DNA of 64,000 nt from Hypericum androsaemum (taxonomy: Eukaryota; Streptophyta; Magnoliopsida; Malpighiales; Hypericaceae): contig OZ023183.1 of assembly GCA_963995505.1 (NCBI GenBank), positions 15,248,671 through 15,312,670 of the forward strand, in the 5' to 3' direction. This document shows positions 9,983 through 21,586 of this stretch, one piece after another. The translations under genes and the position numbers were made by a program. The notes beneath the pieces are model-generated. The model saw nothing but the letters and a program-made list of their open reading frames with translations. It was not told where the DNA came from and did not search any database. Each line of letters starts with the position of its first letter. Position 1 is the first letter of the stretch.

Positions 9983-12900
9983 TTAAGAAGAAAGTGCAGC
10001 CATTGATCGTAATTTCTCCATTATGGGACCTATAAGTGCGTGAGAGCCTTTGGTGGCTCCAAACAACAGATGCTTAGGGGCTTCAGCTCTATCAAAGTAG
10101 AAAGCCCCGGAAGATAACTTTACGTTTGGCTGCAAAGCTAACCATATGATAGTGTCTGCTCCCTCCTCGCTTGTTCTTAGCTTTCCCGCTAACCTGCGAT
10201 GCAATCAGTTGCATGCCAATAATGAATGAGACTGCAGATTTCGAGGATGCGAAAATAACACCGACTGGAATTCATAATGGACTCAGTTCCTTACTTCTCA
10301 TTGAAATCAGGCAAGCTTTTAGAGACACCAGGAGTGCTAGCCCAGCCTGGGTGCATCGCATAGAATGAGATACCTTTGTCCTTGTAAGTTTCAGCCCACT
10401 TCTCAGTTAATGCCACCTGAAAAAGGAAAATGAGTGCCACGGGAAGTGCGGAACCATCAAACTCCTCTATGAATTTTAACTAACAAAGATAATCAATACT
10501 AATCCCCGCTTTTTTGGCTTCCTTCTCCGTTTCCTTCATGCAATCAAAGCATAAAATTTCGACATGATGAAACGCTCTCCAAACTAATGCTTGCACTAAC
10601 CTTTTACTTTTATTATACTCTTAATTGGGCTTGAAAAACACATTTGCTCTGGTTTGTAGATTTTCCAAGGTTCGACCAAGCTAGGAATTCGTTTAACTTG
10701 ACAAATTTGTTTGCCGATCCACATTTCAATATATGGTTAATTAGGATCAAAGAATCATTGTCAAATCCTAACATGCTCTAGTTTGATTAAATAGTTCAAT
10801 TTATTTGCAAATTTCACTTACTAAGTTCCCTGGATTACTATAACTAGACTAATTATTATATCAGTTGGAATTTGCAAACGAATTTTACTAGCTACCAAAC
10901 AGAAAACATCTTCACAAATGAAGTATTCGGCTGGAATGTTTCATGAATCGATTTTTAAATGCATTCTCAAATGAGGATCTCATGGAATTCAAGTATTTCC
11001 ACTTGTAACTCAAACATAGAGCAGACATTAATTTCTTGTACTGTAGATTCATGGGTTTCTTTTTTATTGGATGTGATTGCGTTCTACAGATTATGTGAGC
11101 TGTGGATGTATCAAAATCATTTTTCTTATGATTGTTCTATTTAATTAGTTCCACGTTTAATCCTAAAAGTCAAAAAGAAACGACAGAAAATGATTTAACG
11201 TTACAAAAAGACATCAAGAATCACATGAATGACATCAAGAATCTGCTTTACGAGAAGGACAAGCATTTCCAACCTGAACTCGCTTGTTTCGTGAATACTG
11301 CTCCACGCCATCAAATTTTCCTTCCATAAACTGCAAAATATCCGGAAGTTCACGATTTAAAAATTATAACAAAACTATGCCCAAGGAAGGTTATAAGAGG
11401 TACCTGCAGATCTTCAGTCAAGGGGGCTGTATACATTCCACCAGAGGAGACGGTGATGACCCGAGCGTCGGGTGCTGCTTTCTCCAAAGATGGCATTAGC
11501 AGTTCTGTCAGGGAATAAGTTCCCAACACATTGACAGCAAAGTTCAACTCAAACCTGAGGGAAGAACAGTTGTTCATGTTGCATACTAGTAGAGTAGTCA
11601 TCGAAAGCTATAACTATTTGCAGATTAACAAGAAAGCAGTAGTACCCTTCTGATGTTGTAACTCTTTTGTTTTCTAGCAGACCAGCATTGTTAACCTAGA
11701 GGAAGTAGAATTAAATTCAATCAGCTATCTTATTCTTTTGGCAGGAAGTTACCCAGTGATAAGAGAAATCGTATCTGTAGCATGGAATTTTTTCTTATTG
11801 CCAGTCTTGTGACAACATCTTTCATGGGATAAGAGATCAATATTATTTTCTTCATCAAAGATCCGCCATAATAAAGATTACTGGGACTTACCAAAACATG
11901 AATTGGCATTTCCTTCGAAGAAAGTCTTGATGTTAAAGATTTGACGTCACTGACCAATGAGAGATCACAAACCTGCAAGCCAATTGCAAAATAGCAATTA
12001 CTAACAGACAAACAAGTGCCAAGGCTAATTTAAACTCGAGAGACCGTAGATCAATGTCCGCATATAGACAGACAAGAAAATAGTAGTTCAGTTCAACGAT
12101 TCTGGACGAGTAATTGGTCCTATAAACTAGGATTACTCAACAAATAAAGGGCAGGATCTTAAACTTTCTAGGTTACGGAACAGTGAGATTCACCAGTACT
12201 TCGCATTACAGTTAGTAGTGGAAAGTCACAAATCTGAAACCAAAAAGATTATTCAAGATTCTGAATCTGTTTTGAATATTCCTCGTCTTTACTTCATGCC
12301 AATAATCACTATTAAGGTTGCATGCCCAACTTACTACCAAGTACCATATTGCTCCAATAAATCCAAAAAAGATAAAGACACTACTAACTTATGGATCGGC
12401 TGGCACGAAAAGTGAAAGGTGCAATTACCTCTAGATGGACATTTTGGTTGCCTGTAGTGGACCGAATTTTAGAAAGAGCTTCCTCTCCCCTCTCTTTACT
12501 ACGACACACAATGTAGACAGTTGCACCACTGAAACAACACGGAGAGAGATATACTCCTAATGTATCAGCACATGATGGTAGCACAGGAGAAACCGAACCA
12601 AATGGAGAGCGGGAAACAGATCAGACCGTGCAGCAAGGCCCTCTGCTGTGGCATAGCCGATTCCAGAATTACCCCCGGTTACAACACAGTTCTTCCCTTC
12701 AATTCTTGACTGAACCTCTTCTGGTTTAAACCTTTTAGAGTGCTCCCTGTAGAACAATGATCAATAGCAGTCTACAACAGTTAGATACGGGAAGATAACT
12801 TTGCTGAAGCTGAATTCTAGAAAACATGCTTGATTAAAAGACCTATTTCCAGCAACAATCCAACTTAATAGAAAAGAAATACAACTTTTCATTTGGCATC

Positions 12901-13790
12901 ACATGAATCATTGCCTCAAGCTATTGTAAAAAAAATTAACCCTTAAACCCTGTTGAAAGAACAAAAAAAAATGATGGCCAGCTCAAGAAACTCCCTATAG
13001 TGTGGGGCACATGATTATCCAATGAAGTATTATCAGTTGCATGAAATTCACTTCCGTCAACAAGAGGCAGGGGTTATGCACAACACCAGCAGGTCTGAAT
13101 GCAGTACACTGCGTTTTCATTGGCTTGCTAGACGCCTAAGAATACGGGCACAAATGCTTAAAATTCTGAATGAAAGCAGCCAAATATCGGGAATGCTTGT
13201 CCGCCAAACCCGGTATCAACTTATGTCAAGAGCAGAACAAAACCACGTTCCTCGATCATCAACTCTGCTCCGAAATGGTCATATAACCTCAATCAAAGGC
13301 GACATCAAAATTTGAGAAACATCATCAACTTTATTACATCAGCATATTGACTGCACTATCTGCAGCATTCGAATAATCCACGAGCAATTAACGGCCCTTC
13401 GTTTGAAGGACGCTTTACGCCACAATTCTCATCGCACCACACAGTGGCTTGCACCTAGACCTAGGACCAATTATTCTCCCACCGGTTTCTAACAAAATCG
13501 GAGGACCGAGCAAACCCAACCACCAATTAATTGGGCCAAGCTTCTAGGGTTTTGCCCTCTCTTAAATTAATCAAACAGCTTCAAAAAAATTCAAGCACAA
13601 GTTAAAAAGAGGTTGGGCTTACTGGAAACCGGATTTGGTGAAATTGAGGAAGCCATAGACTCCGAAGGCAGAAGCCCTCCACGCCTACCAAATCACAAAA
13701 TCACCACTTAATTGATGATCATCATCGTTTAAACCATAATTAATCCACCAAGAGAGAGGTTAATGAGAGGTTTACCTTAAGAAGAAACAT
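9983..13790 (-). CDS. DHRS12: DHRS12-like short-chain dehydrogenase/reductase
   Basis: NAD(P)-dependent oxidoreductase of the classical SDR fold, resembling DHRS12; the substrate is unknown. Minus-strand exons: 13776-13790, 13623-13684, 12627-12746, 12429-12528, 11892-11972, 11646-11695, 11404-11554, 11274-11330, 10295-10416 and 9983-10193, giving 322 residues. Cofactor motif TGGNSGIG is at 49-56, NNAG follows the fifth exon, and the catalytic Tyr-Lys pair is Y205-K209 (YSRNK). The N-terminus with FGVYGFLNFTKSGF is typical of plant members. The first exon is only 15 bp (MFLLK), chosen because it supplies an ATG and a GT donor in the right phase. The 857-bp intron at 10417-11273 is large but shows no clear insertion. 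Confidence 0.9.
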
Positions 13791-14611
13791 CTTAAAAATT
13801 CTACCCGGTCCAAAATTGTAGCCGGTCTAGTGAGTATCCGAAAATCACAAACTCTTCGGTTGCCCTCTGATCGGCAGTTGCTATTAATACCTACCATTCG
13901 TACTGTTGTTCAGCTTAGGACGTAGGCGTTGGAATTTTGCAAGGACTTTAGGGATTCGCCACGTACCATATCAGCTGACCGCTCATTTAATTCTTCTATG
14001 CTTATTTCGTCGGCCAAAAACAAAAAAAAAAGTTCATTCCTATTAATCTTGAATAAATATTTTTCAAATACCAAAATAGATCAACTTGCGATGATCATTT
14101 CAAGTTAATATTTCGAATCTAGATCATTTTAAATTAGCAAAAATCTCTTTAATTGAAATTTAGATTAGTTGACATATTAGATATCCGAATAACAGATAGT
14201 GAATTCTTCTAAAAAAAATAGTATAAATTATAGTAGGGACAAAAAAGAATCAACATCTTCTAATATGAACCGATTTAGAACGATCTGAAATTATAACATC
14301 CGGTGGGAGGTCTCGTGGCATCGTTGGCGGTTTCATATCATATACTATTGTGATAACCATTCATTACAAAAATCCCACAGTATACTACTGAAAAATAATC
14401 TAAGTGCAAACCACTCTATTATGGTGCCTCTTGATTTTTTATTTATTTTTACACCATCCATCCATCCACACGAAACTATCTAGAGAAGTGCTTCGCTAGA
14501 AACAATCTATATATATCTGTATTGTACTTTGCATATAAACTTGCAATGCATACACAAAGTTAAGACGAAACGGTACGCCGCCATTCATCAGCACCACCGT
14601 GGAGTTATTCC

Positions 14612-17600
14612 TCAACGCTCCCACAGAGAAATGTCCTGCATCAGATGACAGAAAGACCTCATATAAACATTTCGACTCGCTATCGACACCACGAGTATAT
14701 GATCGAGCTAGCTAACATATGCTATGCCTAAAGCAACTGCAAAAAGAACTCACCTGGTCCAATCTCATGTAGCTTATTCCAGCATCAAATGCCAAATCTG
14801 CAACGACTTCCTCCTCGTTCTCGATTTCTGCATCGGTGAATGTAAGCGCCCGCTGTAGCTTTTTGGCATTGAAGACCTCAACCTCAGCCGTATAAGTTGC
14901 TGTCACAGGTCGATGATCAGAAATCTTTAGTTCTGTTCTCCGGTATTTCAAGAGCTTCATTCCTTTCCCGTACGAAAGAATGCGATCACACCTGAAATTT
15001 CAAGAAATGTATAGTTATTTCTTTGCCAAATGGAAAAAGAAGCGACCATTTAACTAAATATTCAACATGAAAGCATACCACGCTGGAACACGCCTCCCAG
15101 CTTTTGGATCCTCTCCGTAGTACTTATCCGAATTTATCTCATACTTGTATGTTGGTGGAAAATTTAATGTACCCTCGGACCATCCATCAAAAGCATGGCC
15201 TTTTCTTTGCTGTTTTAGAAGCTGTCATGACGAGGCACGGCCATTAGTCAAGCTACCACAAAACATGCAACTAAATTCAAACAGTCAACTCCATTATTCG
15301 AAAATGAGCATTGCCTGATAGGCAAATGGTAATGACAACGGATGGTAAGCTAACGGAAAATATTAGACAGACCTGGTCCTTCTCTGCCAACTCTGACCAG
15401 TTCTTTTTGTAAATAAGTTCACGTGTTTTATCATATGGAAGGTTGATACGATAATTCAAATCCCCCAACCAGATAATCCTCCTGCAGGAAAATAAGTATG
15501 TATGTCGCGTGGTCATCTTCGTTCTTAAACAGAAGATAACCAAAAGAGAAAAAGTAAGAGCCGGACATGCTGCTGTTTGTGATTTCAACTAGTCAAGACG
15601 AAGAAGCAAAACGCCCAACTGCCACAAGACTAACTAATAATTGCACTATGGAGGAAGATAGAGCTTGATGAAAGTCCATGAAAGGACAAGACTCCTGGAA
15701 GGCTGGTTATTAAGAACTGGAAAAGAAAAACCTTGTAAACTACCAGGTTCCATCTACTCACTCGTGATCGAGGATGCTTTTAGGAAGCCCAGCTGCAGAA
15801 AGTGCACGAAACTGTGTTCTTCGGTGTATTTCGTGCACATCGGCATTTCTTTTAACCTCATCTCCATCTTTTTCACCTGCTGTCAGGTGGGTGCATATGA
15901 AACAGAAAAATGTTTGATGTACAGACATGCTGACTGATACAGATCCCTGAAAAGACGGGGATGCAAATCAGAAATCGCAATGATGAAAATGGCAGCAGAA
16001 TGCTACACGGAAAGTTGCAACTCACTTTGTTTCCAATGTAGCCCATAACACCAACTCCAACAGTAGACACTTTCAGGTTTTGAATATGCTTGCGCAAGCT
16101 CCTACGGACCCAGACAGTGATAAAAATTCCGACCATCTGCTTGCTTACAATCCTCACATATGATGGCTTTCTTTTTCGCTTCATGAGAGCTTCAAGATCA
16201 ATTTCAGTCAGCGAAGCTAACTCAGATTCCATGTCATTCGTATTTGACTTGAAAGAACTGTATGTTCCAAAAGACTTGGTTGCTTTAAACGATCTCACTG
16301 ATTTAAACGAATTTGGTCTCTGTAAGACGTGCTGAGATAGCAAATCCAACGGAGCCTCCGGCCAGCTCAAACCAATTCTCTCTGTACCGCTAAGCATTCT
16401 GGTTAGCTTTCTCTTGTTTTCAGCTGCAGGTGCTGTAGCCTCAGACGAAGAGAGTTCCATTCGGAAGCAATTTACTCTGTCCATTTTTTTTGGAGGAGAA
16501 TATTGCCTCTGCAAATCCAGTTCCGCTGGCACACCTAATTTGTTAGATTTAGTATCATCTGCACTCCCAGGATCTCTGAACATGTCACTGTCAGAAATTC
16601 TCTCTTTGACTTCGTTGAAACTACAAGAATCTTCATCAAGTGGATGGATTTCTTCGCCAATATCACCATCACTTTCCTGTAACATCATCTCCTCTTCTAT
16701 ATCAGGCATATCCTCCGATGGACGAAACCTTGACGGAGAAGGGGGATCACTATGACATTTAAACTTAGTCCTTGTTGGCTGAACTCTGTTCAGCGTTTCC
16801 CTAATAATGTTTTCCCACTTTGGAACAGGACGACCATCTTCAGCACCAAAAATATTACCAGCATTTAGTGGCACAATTTCCTGCAGACTACAAATGGAAC
16901 ATTGGCTACATAACTGAAATCGCGCAATGCTTGAAGCAACGACAAGCCAACAATATATGGAGTCACAACGACGTAGTATAAGAAAGCAGGGAAGACAATC
17001 AATCAGCAAAAAGAACTTACCCGAGCACATAGATATCAGCAGGCTCATCAGTATCGATCCAGTCGTCAATATCTAGGTCATTAGGTGGAAGCTTTGCTCC
17101 AACATTCCATGTGCCAACACATATCCTAGTAAGATCGCACACACTTAGATGCGAACATCCCAAACAAAAATCCAACAGGCTCGGGTAACAAAATGCAGAC
17201 CTGATTTCCTTTTGGTTTATGTATTGAGCCCTACTGGTCTCCGACTTCCTTCTCCTATGCTTCGGGAGAAAATCTGAAATCCAAAAAGCATCCAGTCAGG
17301 CCAGGCCACAGAGCTGTGAAACCACGAATTTCGAGCGCCTAACACGACTCATCATAAAATCCGAATGCTTCCAGAGAGCGCGGACCATTCGGGCTGAATA
17401 AGGAAAGTCAATGGAATGCAGTACCATTAGGATCGACCTGAGAATATTCCCCAGGCGCCGGACGAGGATCCCATTCACAAAAATCTGCACTCATCACATC
17501 ACAACCAAATAAAAAACAACACAATTAATTCAATGCAAAGGAAGTAGTAGTAGGCTAGTGGGTGGGGGAGATGGGGTCACCGTCGTCATCGTCGGAGGCG

Positions 17601-17909
17601 GAATCGGGGTGGTCGGAGTCGGTGTCGGCGCTGTAATCGGAGTCCTTGGCGGAGATGTTGAGCCACTTTCGGACCACGACGCGGGGCCAAAACAGCTGTA
17701 TCCAACCCAAACAACAACACTTTTCACTCCTCTGCGCCCCAAGCAGTAAAAAAAACTTTTTAACTTTTAACTTTAACAGACGCACGCCCTTCTGGTTAAA
17801 CCCAAGTTACCAACCGACAACAAAAAAAAAAGACCCGGAAATCTCCAGGTGGGCTTTTACTTACCTCCGGATGTTTCCATGTCCGTTGTTTCGTGTTCTG
17901 GAGAGACAT
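14612..17909 (-). CDS. Type I inositol polyphosphate 5-phosphatase
   Basis: Removes the 5-phosphate from inositol polyphosphates or phosphoinositides, terminating or tuning signalling. Minus-strand exons: 17865-17909, 17581-17695, 17425-17484, 17201-17273, 17021-17125, 16026-16887, 15762-15946, 15373-15481, 15079-15221, 14754-14991 and 14612-14635, giving 652 residues. An N-terminal LFWPRVVVRKWLNI block (16-29) is typical of plant enzymes. The catalytic DNase I-like domain shows GTWNVG, WLGDLNYRI (from 486), PAWCDRIL (from 564) and SDHRPV (590-595). A long acidic and Ser-rich insert lies in the big exon, as in this plant subfamily. The exon at 16887 gives GLQE where homologs usually have GFQE. 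A second first exon lies upstream at 18882-18926. A (GA)n run sits in the leader near 17961-17977. Position suggests the orthologue of At1g71710. Confidence 0.9.
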
Positions 17910-19690
17910 GGAAATCGGTTTCGGAAGTTGGGTCGGAAAGTGAAGTGGAAGTCAATTTGGAGAGAGAGAGAGAGAGAAGGTGAGCGCGGGGAAAGTAGCG
18001 AGTCGTCGTTAACGAACTGTTGCCATGCTTTTTGTGCTAATTAACGGTAGAGGCGGACGGCGAAAATGTTAATCTCTGTTTTTATTTACAGCTTAATTAA
18101 ATCGCTTATACCAACGAGCAGCTGTTCTAGCTCGAACATGCATTATTCGGTCACCGATCGGATAATATGTAGTCTAATAAAAACTAAATCGCTTAATTAA
18201 ATTAATATTTTGATGCAGTATATATCAAATTAAATAATACTTACAGTTATTTTAAATTTAAATATTAAATAATAAAATAATTTAACAAATTTCTGGTCTC
18301 AGATAGCTCACTTATCATCAGACCAAAACTCCTAATATCGCTTTATGATTTTTTAAAAAAAATATTGATTCTATGAGCCAGGGGAAGTATATGAATATAG
18401 GCTCTATTGAAAATATTTCCTTTTTGGTTTAAATGTTTATCGAAAAAGCAAAATTATTTTTTCAAGTAGAAAATGGCGTGAATATAAAAACAGTGGGAAT
18501 TAATTTTCCCAAAAACTATTTTGCAGGAAATTATTTTAAATGGAGCCGTAACAATTGTTTTTTATACCAATTACCAACACAAAAAAGGTTTGATTATTGA
18601 AGAAGCTTCCAACCCAAACAACAACAAAGCCGGTTCACTCCTCTGCCCAAGTAATCAAAAGCAGTAACCAACCCACCGCGGCTTCGAATACTTAAAAATG
18701 TAATAGTTTAAATTATTGGAAGACCAAAATTTTAGATGAATCAAATTTAAATTAGGTTTTATAAACCTGATACTAGAAAGTAAAAATAAAAATATATAAT
18801 CAAGCAGTAAACTTCAACTTCAATACACACACTTTTGGTTAAAACCCAAAAAAATTCAGACAACTTCAGATGGGGGCTTACCTCCGGATGGTTCCTTGTC
18901 TGTGGTCTCATGCTCCGGAGAGACATAGTAAGAGGCAGCTTCAGTTTCAGAAGTTGGCTCGGCAATTGAAGTGGAAGTCGATTTAGTGAGTGAGGGAGGG
19001 AGAGAGGGGGAGGGGCAAGTCCCCTCGGTAACGAACTGTTGCCATGTCTTTTGTGCTAAATAACGGCAGAGGCGGACGGCGAAAAGGTTAATTAAATCGC
19101 TTATTCCTGCGAACAAGACAATTACAAGCTGGTGAAGTTGGTGAGTCATTTATTGAGTCAGCATGTGGAAAGCATTAATATCATGTAACTATTAATAACG
19201 AAAATTTGAAATCATTCTAAACTGTGTTTAAAAAAAATATGATCCAACCATTGATCACATCGTCACCGGAAACTTATAGTGGGTCACATTAGCTCCCAAA
19301 TGTGGATGACTTTCTGGATCGTTCTAGAAAAATATTGATTTTACGGATCATCCAAAAAATATGAATCAAGGCTCTACTGAAAATATTTTAAAAAAAAAAT
19401 ATTTATTGAAAATTCAAATTTTATTTTTCCCAAGTAGAAAAAACGACTATGCTATAAACCGTGGGAATTCATATTGCCAAAAAATATTAGTCAGGGAAAT
19501 ATTTTCTAAAGGAGCCGTAATGATTGTTCCTCTTTTTCTGATATCGCTCTACCAAGAATACTGATAAAGATCTAGCGAGTCCAAAAATTGTAATTAGACA
19601 AATCGAATGCTAGTTAGCTGATAATAATTTTTTTTATACCAATTACTTTTTTTAATAAGTTAAACCAATTAAGAAGCTTCCGAGCATGTT
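17698..19690. repeat. Tandem duplication of 5-phosphatase promoter and exon 1
   Basis: Two diverged direct copies: about 17698-18607 and 18608-19690. Shared landmarks include TCCAACCCAAACAACAAC (17701 and 18608), the first exon, AACGAACTGTTGCCATG (18011 and 19030), a later block with AAATATTGATT, and GGAGCCGTAA. Spacing between landmarks varies from 907 to 1019 bp because of indels. AAGCTTCC marks the copy joint near 18603 and the far end near 19674. Confidence 0.8.
18882..18926 (-). CDS. Alternative duplicated first exon of the 5-phosphatase
   Basis: A 45-bp block encodes MSLRSMRPQTRNHPE and ends in GTAAGC, parallel to the proximal first exon MSLQNTKQRTWKHPE with GTAAGT. Both keep an ATG, 15 open codons and the same splice phase, so either could join the exon starting at 17695. 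It lies inside a tandem duplication (17698-18607 versus 18608-19690). Whether it is transcribed cannot be seen. Confidence 0.6.
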
Positions 19691-20809
19691 AATTACGAGA
19701 CAATTTCATTAATTTGTCAGTAATATAATGATTAGGTACATTCCACAAAATTTAGCGCTGGGCCAGCTAATTGCTGTGGAACAATAATGGGGTATGAGGT
19801 TAGCTAACTTTGGCCTTTAACTATGTGCATCTTTTCATGTGGTTGTCCATCTAGGATTAGATTATAAATTTAGAGATTGATCATGATATAATACTACAAA
19901 TTGACTCACCTTAATTTTTTTAAATAAGTTGATAGAATTAAGAAAAGAAATGGTACAATCGCTATTATACAAATTGGTCTACCTAAGGAATCATATTAAT
20001 TCTCTACGTATTTTTTTCCCTTAAACAATCACTACAATCAAATCTTTTATTATTGTATTCAGATCAATAGATTGTTTATCTAGATTTTGACTCTATAACT
20101 AAATTCTTTAATGGTTTTTTTCCCTTTATCTTTTTCAAAGTTTAATGCTTCTCATTGTGTCAATAGAAATAGATTTCTCATCTAGTTACAAATAACGAAA
20201 AGTAATATTAAAATTAATGTGCAATCCCGTGAATAACGTAACTTTAATTTTTTCCTATGAATAGTTTTGCACAATATGATTTTATTTTCTCTCGGGACAT
20301 TTGATGTTGGTTATTTTGACACCCATGTTGATCATTGGGTGAATGACCACTAACGTGGACATGCCACGTCACTTCCCTGGATGGAAGTTTTTTGGTGGTT
20401 TCCTTCCCATCATCACGACTCTTCCCTGTGAAGGGGTTGGTTCCTGAAAAGGAACGCAGGGACGAATGAGGTGAGGAAGAAAAAAAGACAAAAGGAAATC
20501 CCCACACACAAAAAAGACTCAAGAAGGCAAGAAACTAAAGTTTGGACTTTGAATTTTGGCCATTTTTTCGATTCGACTTAAAAGGTATTTAGTCATAAAA
20601 ATTATTCTTGTTTCTATTATTTGTGGGCAAAAATCGATCGGTGACAAACCTCGTTACAATCCTATGATTACTGCGTTTCAACAAGTAAGTATATTTACGT
20701 TTCAATAAAATCTTCAATTTATTAATATAAGGTCGATGATTATATGTTTATGAACTATAATTATGAAAACCTTCAGATGACCCTCCAATAATGACATGGA
20801 TAATTTTAT
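19691..20809. other. Gene-free AT-rich spacer
   Basis: No supportable gene, RNA gene or clear repeat was found. A moderately GC-rich patch at 20330-20500 has a 92-codon minus-strand frame with no recognisable family. Confidence 0.4.
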
Positions 20810-20817
20810 GTGGTGAC

Positions 20818-21578
20818 CAGGGGTGTGCATTCGAGATATTCCGATCCCAAATACCGAATATCCAAAATATCAAAATTTAAAAAACTTTATACCGATCCCA
20901 ATCCTGAATTTAATTCGGCATCATACCAAATACCAAATTAAATTTGGGATTGAGATTGGGATTTATCTGTAATACCAAAATTTCACGAATTCAAAACACA
21001 AACAAACATTTTTCGACCATCGTGCACCTGGACCAAGGTAAAAAATTACCACGCCTTGCTTCCCCTATTAGTGAGCAACCCAGAACTCAAAGGTGATTAA
21101 ACAATAGGACCAGAATCCAACCCAGACGAAGGAAAGCTTATGGTTCAAAAGAAGAAACATGAACCCTAAAACCCAAAAAATCATGGGAAGGACGCTTGGA
21201 ATCAGTAACATAAGCATGCAGCAACTAAAAGTTCAAGTTAGGCACAAATTTACAATCTAATTTCAAAATTCCCAAATTTTGAAACCCAAAATTGATTTAA
21301 AAAATCACAAATTAGATGGAGATAGAGAGAGGATAAAGAGGACGGTAGAAGCGTTGGTCGCCAGGTGGGGCCTCATGGTGGTCGCCTCGCCGGTGTGGGT
21401 ATAGTTCAGTACTTTGGTAATTTCGGTTCTACCAAAATAATACCAATGTACACCAAAATTCTACCGAAAACCGAAATTCAATAAATTTTTCAAAAAATTC
21501 GTACCGGATTAAATCCCGAACCGAAAAAAAACTAAAAATTCTGAATCTCGAATCCCGAATCTCATTTGCACACCCCTG
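20818..21578. mobile_element. Non-autonomous hAT-like element
   Basis: The 761-bp element begins CAGGGGTGTGCATTCGAGAT and ends in the complement of CAGGGGTGTGCAAATGAGAT, giving a 12-bp perfect terminal inverted repeat with partial extension. It is flanked by an 8-bp duplication with one mismatch: GTGGTGAC (20810-20817) and GTGATGAC (21579-21586). Subterminal regions are rich in short inverted motifs such as ATACCGAA and TTCGGT. No transposase frame is present, so it would need a partner in trans. TIR sequence and target size are those of hAT elements. Confidence 0.85.
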
Positions 21579-21586
21579 GTGATGAC

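Noticed and set aside
17699..17785. Start of the 5-phosphatase at an ATG near 17785
   Set aside because: The frame is open but a strong acceptor at 17696-17698 and upstream first exons with proper donors give the family-like N-terminus.
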